DNA of 64,000 nt from Bacteroidales bacterium (GTDB lineage Bacteria > Bacteroidota > Bacteroidia > Bacteroidales > UBA932): positions 61,814-125,813 of the forward strand of contig JAFPWG010000002.1 in NCBI GenBank assembly GCA_017395045.1. The letters run 5' to 3'. The position numbers and the translations under genes were made by a program. This document shows positions 8,360-16,088 of the stretch, piece after piece. Numbering within the stretch: the first letter of the stretch is position 1; the number at the start of each line of letters is the position of its first letter. The notes beneath the pieces were generated by a model, which saw nothing but the letters and a program-made list of their open reading frames with translations, searched no databases and had not been told where the DNA came from.

Positions 8360-9948
8360 TATCGGGCGGTGTTACGGAGGGCAGCCTCCACGGTGGAATC
8401 CACGGGGAGATAATACTTGTAGAAAGCGTTCTCGCTCAGTTTCGAGTACCGGGCGACGAGGGCGTTGAGCTGCGGCTCCAGGTAAGGGAGCGTCTCCTTG
8501 TACTCCACATCGGATACGGTGATGCCGTCGCGGCGGAGGGCGAAGGTCCGGAACTGCCCGGGGACGTCGATCCGCTTCAGGAAAGCGTCCATCGCGGGAT
8601 AATCCTCAATGGCCCGGAGCTGCGCGGCATACTTGTCGAACATCGCTGAGGCGAAGCGCATCTGCGTGGCCTTGCGGTTGCATGCGATATAAAAGGCGGA
8701 AGCACGGGTGGTATCCACGGGCACGAACACGTCGGGCATGATGCCGCCCCCGCCATAAACGACGCGACCGCCCTTCGTATGGTGGACATCCTCGGTGTTC
8801 AACTTCACGCTGTCGGCGGAGAAGACTTCTCCGTCGGTATAACGCTGGTAAATGTCGTATTCGTAGTTGTCGTAAGGCTTCTGGATGCAGCGGCCGGACG
8901 GGGTATAGAACCGCGCCACGGTCAGCCGGAGGCCCGAACCGTCGTTGAAGTCGATCGGTTCCTGCACCAGACCCTTTCCGAAGGAACGGCGGCCCACGAT
9001 GGTGCCGCGGTCGTTGTCCTGGATGGCGCCGGCGAAGATTTCGCTGGAGGAAGCCGATCCTTCGCTGATGAGGACCGACAGGCCGACATCCTTCAGGTGC
9101 CCCCTGCCGTCTGCCCGGTACACGTCGCGCTTGCGGTGAAGACCTTCCATATATACGATCGTGTCTCCCCGGGAAAGGAACTCGTTGGAGAGCAGGAGCG
9201 CCTGGTCCAGGTAGCCGCCGGTGTTGTCACGGAGGTCCATCACCAGCCGCTTCATCCCGGCCTCCGACAGGACGCCATAAGCCTCCTTGAACTCGCTGTA
9301 CGTGGTCCTGGAGAACTTCTGGAGCCGGATATAGCCGGTCGTGTCGTCCACCATGAAGTAGGCGTCCACGCTATGCAGGGGAATCTTGCCGCGGGTGATT
9401 TCAAAGGGAATCTCCTCGGCGCCGCGTCCTACGGTTACGGTGACCTTCGTTCCGGAAGGACCCTTCATCAGCCGCACCATGCTGTCCTGCGGAAACTTCA
9501 CGCCCGCGATCACCCGGTCGCCCACCTTCAGGAGCCGGTCGCCGGTAAGGAGTCCCGCCTTTTCGGACGGTCCGCCGGCAATGACCTCCAGGACGATGGC
9601 CGTATCGTTCGGAACATTGAACTGGATGCCGATCCCTTCGAAATTGCCCGAAAGCTCCTCCTCGGCCTGCTTCAGTTTCACGGGAGGCATATAAACCGAG
9701 TGCGGGTCCAGCTTCGCCAGGGCGCCCACGATGGCCGCGTCGGTCATCCCGGCCAGGTCGATGGTATCGACGTAATTCCGTTCTATCTGGTCCAGGATCA
9801 GGTTCAGCTTCTGCCAGTTGACGTATTTCGCCCGCATGATGTTGCGGTTCTCGCGGTAGCGGACGACCGTGAGGGTGATAATCACGCCAATCACGACGCC
9901 CAGGAGGATCTCGGCGACCCTCAGGAGTGTCTGTTTCTTTTCGGACAT
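8359..9948 (-). CDS. S41-family carboxy-terminal processing protease (CtpA-like)
   Basis: 529 residues from MSEKKQTLL; the frame is open further upstream but that part overlaps the deaminase gene and has no family similarity. One N-terminal membrane segment (about residues 9-28) leads to a PDZ domain near residues 100-175. The S41 core carries the catalytic serine in SEGSASSSE and the lysine in SFGKGLVQ. Such periplasmic proteases trim C-termini of envelope proteins. It sits 5 bases after the deaminase and overlaps aroK. Confidence 0.92.
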   Translation of the reverse strand: MSEKKQTLLRVAEILLGVVIGVIITLTVVRYRENRNIMRAKYVNWQKLNLILDQIERNYVDTIDLAGMTDAAIVGALAKLDPHSVYMPPVKLKQAEEELSGNFEGIGIQFNVPNDTAIVLEVIAGGPSEKAGLLTGDRLLKVGDRVIAGVKFPQDSMVRLMKGPSGTKVTVTVGRGAEEIPFEITRGKIPLHSVDAYFMVDDTTGYIRLQKFSRTTYSEFKEAYGVLSEAGMKRLVMDLRDNTGGYLDQALLLSNEFLSRGDTIVYMEGLHRKRDVYRADGRGHLKDVGLSVLISEGSASSSEIFAGAIQDNDRGTIVGRRSFGKGLVQEPIDFNDGSGLRLTVARFYTPSGRCIQKPYDNYEYDIYQRYTDGEVFSADSVKLNTEDVHHTKGGRVVYGGGGIMPDVFVPVDTTRASAFYIACNRKATQMRFASAMFDKYAAQLRAIEDYPAMDAFLKRIDVPGQFRTFALRRDGITVSDVEYKETLPYLEPQLNALVARYSKLSENAFYKYYLPVDSTVEAALRNTAR

Positions 9949-9953
9949 AGGGG

Positions 9954-10358
9954 TCAATCCACTTTTTCGACCTGGATACCGGCCCGGCGGAGAAGGTCGA
10001 TCCCGTCGGTCAGGCGGTATTCGTCCCGATAGACGACCCGCTTGATCCCGGACTGGATGATGAGCTTGGAGCACTCCAGGCACGGAGAGGCCGTCACATA
10101 GAGCGTGGCTCCCTCGCTGCTGTTGCCGGACTTTGCGACTTTCGTGATCGCATTGGCTTCCGCATGGAGCACATAGGGCTTGGTGACGTCGTTCTCGTCT
10201 TCGCACACGTTCTCGAAACCGGAGGGCGTGCCGTTATATCCGTCGGAAATGATCATCCGGTCCTTCACGAGCAGGGCGCCGACCTTGCGGCGCTTGCAGT
10301 AGGAGTTCTGCGCCCAGATCTCGGCCATCTCCAGATAGCTGTGGTCGAACTTTTCCAT
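9954..10358 (-). CDS. deoxycytidylate deaminase family protein (dCMP deaminase/ComEB-like)
   Basis: 134 residues with the zinc-dependent cytidine-deaminase signature: HAEANAI (His ligand and catalytic Glu) and ASPCLECSK (two Cys ligands). The CKRRKVGALLV start is typical of dCMP deaminases, which convert dCMP to dUMP for thymidylate synthesis. Its start overlaps the stop of the acyl-CoA synthetase gene and the S41 protease follows, so it is translated within the same operon. Confidence 0.9.
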   Translation of the reverse strand: MEKFDHSYLEMAEIWAQNSYCKRRKVGALLVKDRMIISDGYNGTPSGFENVCEDENDVTKPYVLHAEANAITKVAKSGNSSEGATLYVTASPCLECSKLIIQSGIKRVVYRDEYRLTDGIDLLRRAGIQVEKVD

Positions 10359-12019
10359 TAGTTTCTCTGATAGAGGTAACGCTTGATGCTCTTCTTGGGG
10401 GTGCGCTCGAAGTCCTCGGGCATGAATTCCACCTTGCGGATCTGCGCGTATTTCGGGAGCTCGGAGTTGATGTCCGGCAGGACGCTGAGCAGACGGTCGC
10501 GGAGGGCGACCCGGCTCATGCCGTCCAGTTCACCCTGGTGCCAGTCGGGATAGATGAGGGCCGTCAGGCCGCCGTCGTCCTCCACCACGAGGGAGTCCAC
10601 GACATAGGTGTAGTTGTTGATCACGGCCTCGAGCTCCTCCGGATAGATGTTCTGGCCGGAAGGGCCCAGAATCATGCACTTGGAGCGGCCGCGAAGGAAC
10701 AGATAGCCGTCCTCGTCGATAATGCCCATGTCCCCGGTGCGGAACCAGCCGTCTTCGGTGAAGGCGTCCCGGGTGGCCTGTTCGTTCTTGAAATAGCCCA
10801 GGCACACGTTCGGGCCGCTCACCTGCACCTCGCCCGGAATGTTGCGGGGATCCGGCGAATCGATTCGGATCAGCATGTTCTTGGCGGCCCGGCCGGCGGA
10901 ACCCACCTTGACCTTGTCCCAGTGCGCATATCCGATGATCGGGGCGCACTCGGTCATGCCGTAACCCACCGTGTAGTGGAAGCCGATCCTGTGCAGGAAC
11001 TGCTCCACCTCCGGGTTGAAGGCGGCGCCGCCCAGGATCACCTCCTCGAACTGGCCGCCGAAGGCAGTGGTGAGTTCGGTGCAGAAGCGCTTGGCTATCA
11101 CCTTGTCCAGTACCGGGATGCTCATCAGGAGCTTGATCTTTTTCCGGTCGATGAGCGGCTTGAGCTTGGTCTTGTACACCTTCTCCATCACCAGCGGGAC
11201 GGCGATGATGATGTCGGGATGGATCTCCGAGAAGGCCTTCATGATGATCTTCGGGCTGGGGACGCGGCTCAGGAAGTGCACGTGCATGCCGCAGGTCATC
11301 TCATAGAGGAACTCGAACATCATTCCGTACATATGGGCCGACGGCAGCATGGACACGCACTGCATCCCCGGCTTCAGCATCGGGCAGGCGTCGTTCTTGG
11401 CGAAGTCGATGTTGGAGAACAGGGCCCTGTAAGGGATCATCACACCCTTGGAGAAACCAGAAGTTCCTGAAGTATAATTGATTACCGCAAGCTCCTCCGG
11501 AGAGTCCTCATAATAATCCAAGTCGTCGGGGCCGAAGAAATTGGGATACTTCCGGCCGAAGAATTCGTTCAGGTGCTCGCGGACATAGCCGCGCTCCTCC
11601 GTGTCGGTATACAGGAACTTGAGGGTATTGATCTGGACGATCACCGACAGGCCGGGCATTTCCTCCGGGGTGAGGCCCTCCCAGATGACCTCGTCCACGA
11701 ACAGGACGCGGGCTTCGGAATGGTTCACCAGATAGTGGATGTTGCCGGCCTTGAACTCGTGCAGGATGGGCACGGCCACGGCGCCATAGGTGAGGGCTGC
11801 GAGGAAGCAGACGCCCCAGTTGGCCTGGTTACGGGAGCAGATGGCGACCTTGTCGCCCTTCTCGAGACCGCACTGTTCGAATGCGATGTGAAGCTTCGCG
11901 ATGCGGCGTGCAACGTCCCGGTAGCTGAGGGTCACGCCCTGGTAGTTGGACAGGGCGGGACGGTCCCAGTTGTTCCGGAAACTGTTCTCGAGGATTTTGT
12001 TGACGGATTTGAATTCCAT
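10358..12019 (-). CDS. AMP-dependent acyl-CoA synthetase/ligase (long-chain fatty acid CoA ligase-like)
   Basis: 553 residues of the ANL superfamily. The phosphate loop is YTSGTSGFSKGVM (about residue 177), the adenine motif GYGMTECAP (about 354), the hinge aspartate motif GWFRTGDMG (about 424) and RGRSKCMI. It would activate a carboxylic acid as acyl-AMP and then acyl-CoA. The family similarity suggests a long-chain fatty acid, but the substrate is inferred. It starts 21 bases after the upstream gene and overlaps the deaminase. Confidence 0.88.
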   Translation of the reverse strand: MEFKSVNKILENSFRNNWDRPALSNYQGVTLSYRDVARRIAKLHIAFEQCGLEKGDKVAICSRNQANWGVCFLAALTYGAVAVPILHEFKAGNIHYLVNHSEARVLFVDEVIWEGLTPEEMPGLSVIVQINTLKFLYTDTEERGYVREHLNEFFGRKYPNFFGPDDLDYYEDSPEELAVINYTSGTSGFSKGVMIPYRALFSNIDFAKNDACPMLKPGMQCVSMLPSAHMYGMMFEFLYEMTCGMHVHFLSRVPSPKIIMKAFSEIHPDIIIAVPLVMEKVYKTKLKPLIDRKKIKLLMSIPVLDKVIAKRFCTELTTAFGGQFEEVILGGAAFNPEVEQFLHRIGFHYTVGYGMTECAPIIGYAHWDKVKVGSAGRAAKNMLIRIDSPDPRNIPGEVQVSGPNVCLGYFKNEQATRDAFTEDGWFRTGDMGIIDEDGYLFLRGRSKCMILGPSGQNIYPEELEAVINNYTYVVDSLVVEDDGGLTALIYPDWHQGELDGMSRVALRDRLLSVLPDINSELPKYAQIRKVEFMPEDFERTPKKSIKRYLYQRN

Positions 12020-12040
12020 TATTGTCAGGCAGGTTTCAGT

Positions 12041-14149
12041 TTACAGTTTGATGTCACGGGTCTTTCCGTCGTAGCATTCGACGGAAAGGCCGCGGGAAGA
12101 AGGGGTGAGTTCCGAATCGGGGCGGATCATCTTTCCGCCCTCATCCTTCGTAAGGGGCTCGCCTCCCTCGAATCCGTACACGAGGGTACGGATGGAAGTA
12201 CGGACGGCCCAGTAACGCTTTCCTTTGATTTCCAGGAGTTCAGGCAGCTGTTTCACCGTTTCCGGCGCATGGATGCCCTTCCACTCCTGCGGCTTCTGGC
12301 CGTGGAGGTTGTACATTTCCAGGCTGTTGTCCTTGTGCAGGACCATCACGGTATAGCCGTGCGCCCCGGAGAAGTCGTATGCCTTCGGACCCAACAGGAC
12401 CGGTTTCCCGAGATCCACGGGGAATCCTCCGACAAAGCGTCCCAGCCGGTCGATCAGGTACAGCCCGGAGGCCGATGCGAAGAGGAACTGGATCTTGCCG
12501 TTGGCATAGTAGTCGATGCTCTCCACATAGCCGCAGATGGGGGTCTTGAACGGGACGCCCCACAAGCCCTTGCCGTTTTCGTCGTTCAGGCACAGGTACA
12601 GGTTCGCGTTCTGGTAGAACGAGTTGGTCTTGCCGGTCGCGCTGTTCTCCACCGGGAACGGACCCGTGGGGACGACCACGGTGGTATCACGCTCGAGCAC
12701 CTGGACCTTGTTGCCCTTGAGGGCCCGTTTGTCCAGTGTCACGCAAATATCCGGTTCCCCGGAGGAGAAGTCCACGCCTGCCAATGCAGGGGCGTAGGCC
12801 GCTCCGGTCACATAGGTGCCGAACGCTCCCGCCGGTGCTTTTGCAAGAAGGTCGGAGAATACGGCGGGATAGTCGGTTGCCGACGCATAGGCCACCAGGC
12901 CGGCAGGCACGGAAAGACCGGCGTCGGAAAGGCGCGCTTTCAGGGAATAATCCAGGAACTTCTTGTCCGTGAACGGTTCCACGGCGGAGGCAGATCCCAT
13001 CACCGCCCAATGGCCGGGAAGAGAAACGACCGCCGTATCCACAACATCGAAACTCCGGCCAAGCAGGCGGGCCAGCGCCCCCCCGCAAGGGTTGCTGCCG
13101 GTAGCGATGTCCCGGCCGGTCTTCACCAGCAGCACGTCCCGGCGGATGCCGTCCTGCTGCCAGGCAGCCCGGACGACTTCCTTCAGCTGATAGTGGAGGG
13201 CCCATTGCTCGGGCGACAGGTCCTGGCCTGCGCGGTCCTTCAGCGTCTTGTTATAAGGCGTGAGCCTTCCCTTTGCATCCAGGAAGCTGCGGTAGCGCTC
13301 CAGGAAAGAGGCGATGTCGCCCACGGGGAAGGAAACGGCATAATCGGTAAAATACGGAAGTACCTCGGCGAACGTGGCTTCCGGCATCCGGAACCCTTGG
13401 AACGCCGTCAGGTAGCTGGTGTTCTTCCCGGGGCATGCGGCGGAGCCTTTCAGGACGATATGCCTGTCGTCGGCTTCCGCCATCTCCAGGGCCGTCCACT
13501 CCGTCAGGGAACGGATGAAATCGGTGTGCTGGCGCACCCGGGCGGTGGACCACATCTGGAGGAGTTTCGGAGTCTGCCGGGAAGAAAGGAACGCTACGGC
13601 CGGACCGCCCGTGCGGGCGGCGAGACCGGAGAGGCCCGGAGATTCCAGGATGCACATCCCGTCGTCCAGATGGCGGAGGGATGCGTTCAGGATGGTTTCG
13701 GAAGGGGATGCGACCAGAAGCCCGTCATGGATGGTCGTCCGGAGTCCGGCCCTTTCGGCCGCCGCCTCCAGCGAAGCCACGGCGACGGAGTCCTCCAGGG
13801 GCGGCTGGACGGCCACCAAGGGGACCAGCGAGCCGCTGTTGTGCAGGGAAATGACCATCGGGGACTCCCCCGCCCGGGAGAAATACGCCATCAGCGCAGG
13901 GCTGTCCGGTGCCAGGAAAGGGCGCAGGATGCCGGTGGAATCGGACAGGACGCGCCGGGCCTTCGCGGAGCCGTCGAAACAGAAGACGGCGGCCGCATCG
14001 GCCGGGACGGCCCGCAGGAGCGGGAATTCCGTGGAGGACGCCGGCCGCTTGGGGGCGTCGGTCCGGTACAGGCGGAAGACCGCCCAGGCGATGCCGGCCA
14101 GCATCAGGGCGATAGCCACCACGGATAGGATAGTCAGTTTCTTGTTCAT
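12041..14149 (-). CDS. uncharacterised membrane-anchored protein (DUF3352-like)
   Basis: 702 residues starting at MNKKLTILSV. One N-terminal membrane segment (about 5-25) suggests an inner-membrane anchor with a large periplasmic part, and I see no lipobox. Residues 40-520 resemble DUF3352-type proteins in which the mean theme is a barrel of paired strands (for example RAVPADAAAVFCFDG). Residues 530-690 have beta-propeller-like blades (GLYLIDRLGRFVGGFPVDL). I do not recognise a function. It is first in the operon running to aroK. Confidence 0.75.
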   Translation of the reverse strand: MNKKLTILSVVAIALMLAGIAWAVFRLYRTDAPKRPASSTEFPLLRAVPADAAAVFCFDGSAKARRVLSDSTGILRPFLAPDSPALMAYFSRAGESPMVISLHNSGSLVPLVAVQPPLEDSVAVASLEAAAERAGLRTTIHDGLLVASPSETILNASLRHLDDGMCILESPGLSGLAARTGGPAVAFLSSRQTPKLLQMWSTARVRQHTDFIRSLTEWTALEMAEADDRHIVLKGSAACPGKNTSYLTAFQGFRMPEATFAEVLPYFTDYAVSFPVGDIASFLERYRSFLDAKGRLTPYNKTLKDRAGQDLSPEQWALHYQLKEVVRAAWQQDGIRRDVLLVKTGRDIATGSNPCGGALARLLGRSFDVVDTAVVSLPGHWAVMGSASAVEPFTDKKFLDYSLKARLSDAGLSVPAGLVAYASATDYPAVFSDLLAKAPAGAFGTYVTGAAYAPALAGVDFSSGEPDICVTLDKRALKGNKVQVLERDTTVVVPTGPFPVENSATGKTNSFYQNANLYLCLNDENGKGLWGVPFKTPICGYVESIDYYANGKIQFLFASASGLYLIDRLGRFVGGFPVDLGKPVLLGPKAYDFSGAHGYTVMVLHKDNSLEMYNLHGQKPQEWKGIHAPETVKQLPELLEIKGKRYWAVRTSIRTLVYGFEGGEPLTKDEGGKMIRPDSELTPSSRGLSVECYDGKTRDIKL

Positions 14150-14182
14150 TACTCCCTCTGGCGCACATGCCGCCAGATTATG

Positions 14183-14212
14183 CAAAGTTAATCATATTTT
14201 CCATATTACAAG
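14183..14212 (-). promoter_or_regulatory. promoter of the minus-strand operon ending in aroK
   Basis: On the minus strand CTTG, 18 bases, then TAACTTTG (plus-strand 14183-14190), which matches TAnnTTTG. The start codon of the 702-residue protein is 33 bases further on. Confidence 0.55.
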
Positions 14213-14263
14213 ATGTTTTCCCTGCGTGTTGAAAACCGCCCCGGACCTGTTGATAACTTTTTG

Positions 14264-14303
14264 TGGAAAATTTTGGAATATTTTGGGTGAAAATGGAAAG
14301 GTT
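14264..14303 (+). promoter_or_regulatory. putative MraZ operator: four TGG repeats at 10-bp spacing
   Basis: TGG occurs at 14264, 14274, 14284 and 14294: TGGAA, TGGAA, TGGGT and TGGAA, each followed by five spacer bases. Known MraZ sites are direct TGGGN repeats separated by five bases, just upstream of mraZ. Here the array lies 54-93 bases before the mraZ start and overlaps the -33 element of the promoter, a position suited to repression. Confidence 0.65.
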
Positions 14304-14315
14304 TTCTTATCTTTG
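14282..14315 (+). promoter_or_regulatory. dcw cluster promoter
   Basis: TTTG (14282-14285), 22 bases, TATCTTTG (14308-14315), followed by mraZ 42 bases later. The -7 box is a full match; the spacer is slightly longer than the usual 19-21. Confidence 0.6.
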
Positions 14316-14356
14316 CATCCAGCGTGAAAGAAAGATAAGTTCAACACTAAAAGACC

Positions 14357-14818
14357 ATGGTCAGATTCTTCGGTAAAGCAAGCGGAAAGGTGGATGACAA
14401 GGGACGCATCGTGTTCCCGGCCATCTACCGTGACGCCATGGCCCGCGAGGGCGAGGAAGACACGACCCTGGTCATCAAGAAAAGCGTCCACGGCGACTGC
14501 CTGAACCTGTTCACCCGCGCGGAGTGGGAGCGCAGGTCCGACAAAGTGCTGGAAGGACTCGACCCCGAACTCAATCCCGACCACGCCGCGTTCTGGAGCA
14601 AGTACAACGACGGTGTCTGGTATGTCGTTCCCGATGGGAAGCTGGGCCGCCTCAACATTCCTTCAGAACTACTCGAAGAGACAGGTTTAACCAAGGAAGT
14701 CGTGTTTGCGGGCGTAGGCTACAAGATCGAAATCTGGCCCAAGGAACGTCGGGAGTCCACCCTCATGTCGGACGATCGGTTCAAGGAAACCGCAGCAAGA
14801 CTCTCCGATAAGAGATAG
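14357..14818 (+). CDS. mraZ: transcriptional regulator MraZ
   Basis: 153 residues, two tandem SpoVT/AbrB-like halves: residues 5-60 (GKASGKVDDKGRIVFPAIYR) and about 80-135 (DGKLGRLNIPSELLEETG). MraZ forms a ring and binds repeats at its own promoter, repressing the dcw operon. The first gene of the dcw cluster; rsmH follows after 11 bases. The candidate operator is directly upstream. Confidence 0.95.
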   Translation: MVRFFGKASGKVDDKGRIVFPAIYRDAMAREGEEDTTLVIKKSVHGDCLNLFTRAEWERRSDKVLEGLDPELNPDHAAFWSKYNDGVWYVVPDGKLGRLNIPSELLEETGLTKEVVFAGVGYKIEIWPKERRESTLMSDDRFKETAARLSDKR

Positions 14819-14829
14819 GGGGGCGCACA

Positions 14830-15741
14830 ATGTCTGAATACCATATTCCTGTAATGCTCGATCCGAGCGTTTCAGCCCTCGTTATCTCCCCTGACGGAAT
14901 ATACGCCGATGCCACTTTCGGAGGCGGTGGCCACACCGCCGAGATTCTTTCACGCTTACACGATGGCGCGCGCGTCATCGCCTTCGATCGTGACGGCGAG
15001 GCCCTGGAGAATGCCCCGGACGACCCGCGGCTCACCCTGGTGCACAATAACTTCCGCTTCATCGAGAACTATGCCCGGCAACTGGGCGTCCGGTTCGACG
15101 GCATCCTGGCCGACCTGGGCGTATCGTCCCATCAGTTCGACACCGCGGAGCGCGGTTTCTCGTTCCGCTTCGAAGACGCCCCGCTGGACATGCGGATGAA
15201 CGGAGAAGGAAAGACGACGGCAGCGGACATCGTGAATGCCTATTCCGTGGACGACCTGGAACGCATCCTCCGCCTGTACGGCGAGGTGGACGGCGCCCGC
15301 AAGGCCGCCCAGCTCATCGTCGCCGCCCGGGAGCAGCAGGAAATCCGCACCACCGGCGACCTGGACCGCGCCATCGCCCGCATCCTTCCCAAGGGACTGG
15401 AGCACAAGGTCCTTGCCAAGGTGTATCAGGCGCTCCGCATCGAGGTGAACCAGGAAATGCGGTCCCTGGAGAAGTTCCTGGAAGGCGCCGCCGCCTCCCT
15501 GAAGGAAGGAGGCCGGCTCGTGGTCATCACCTACCACAGCCTGGAAGACCGCATGGTCAAGAACTTCATCAAGACCGGCCGCGTGGACGGCCGGGAAGAA
15601 AAGGATGCCTTCGGCCGCTCCTATGCACCGCTGGAGGCAGTCACCCGTAAACCCGTTCTCCCCGAGGAGAGCGAAATCGCCGCCAATACCCGGGCCCGCA
15701 GTGCAAAGCTCCGGGTGGCGGAAAGGAGGGCCGCGCAATGA
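14830..15741 (+). CDS. rsmH: 16S rRNA (cytosine-1402-N4)-methyltransferase RsmH
   Basis: 303 residues. The SAM-binding loop DATFGGGGHT is near residues 28-37, and the family motifs DGILADLGVSSHQFD and TYHSLEDRMVKNF follow. It methylates C1402 of 16S rRNA using S-adenosylmethionine. It overlaps the ftsL-like gene by 4 bases. Its place after mraZ is the conserved dcw order. Confidence 0.97.
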   Translation: MSEYHIPVMLDPSVSALVISPDGIYADATFGGGGHTAEILSRLHDGARVIAFDRDGEALENAPDDPRLTLVHNNFRFIENYARQLGVRFDGILADLGVSSHQFDTAERGFSFRFEDAPLDMRMNGEGKTTAADIVNAYSVDDLERILRLYGEVDGARKAAQLIVAAREQQEIRTTGDLDRAIARILPKGLEHKVLAKVYQALRIEVNQEMRSLEKFLEGAAASLKEGGRLVVITYHSLEDRMVKNFIKTGRVDGREEKDAFGRSYAPLEAVTRKPVLPEESEIAANTRARSAKLRVAERRAAQ

Positions 15742-16088
15742 GTTTTGACTGGGTGAAACGGGTCTGGAAGAGCATCGGAAACGCCTTCCGTGCGCTGAGC
15801 CGGGGAGAATTCCTCCTGTCGATCGGCGCCCATAAATACTACATGCACATCCTCTACCTGTTCGTGCTCGCCTGGATCTCCATCCTGCTGAGCCTCAAGG
15901 TGGACAAGACCCTGGTGCGGGTGGAGGAAAACAAGACGGTGCTCCGCGACCTGGAGATCTACCATGCCGAGAAGGAGGCCGAACTGGTCCGGCTGCACAG
16001 CGCTTCCACCACCGTGAAGCGGCTGAAGCAACTGGGATCCGATGTCACCCTGCCGGAAAAACCGGCCGTGAAGATGGACGTAAAATGA
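15738..16088 (+). CDS. FtsL-like small division membrane protein
   Basis: 116 residues with one central membrane segment (about 38-56, HILYLFVLAWISILLSL) and a short periplasmic heptad-like stretch (about 60-105, VEENKTVLRDLEIYHAEKE). The layout and the position between rsmH and ftsI are those of FtsL, which links FtsQ and FtsI/FtsW in the divisome. Sequence similarity to FtsL is too weak to see by eye, so the call rests on topology and context. It overlaps both neighbours by 4 bases. Confidence 0.8.
   Translation: MSFDWVKRVWKSIGNAFRALSRGEFLLSIGAHKYYMHILYLFVLAWISILLSLKVDKTLVRVEENKTVLRDLEIYHAEKEAELVRLHSASTTVKRLKQLGSDVTLPEKPAVKMDVK

Noticed and set aside
11573-14128. Long plus-strand open frame opposite the acyl-CoA synthetase and its upstream neighbour
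   Set aside because: Antisense shadow of conserved minus-strand genes with low-complexity, Gly/Arg/His-rich translation.
14249-14270. DnaA-box-like TGTTGATAAC before mraZ
   Set aside because: A single imperfect match with no cluster or AT-rich unwinding element; not an origin.
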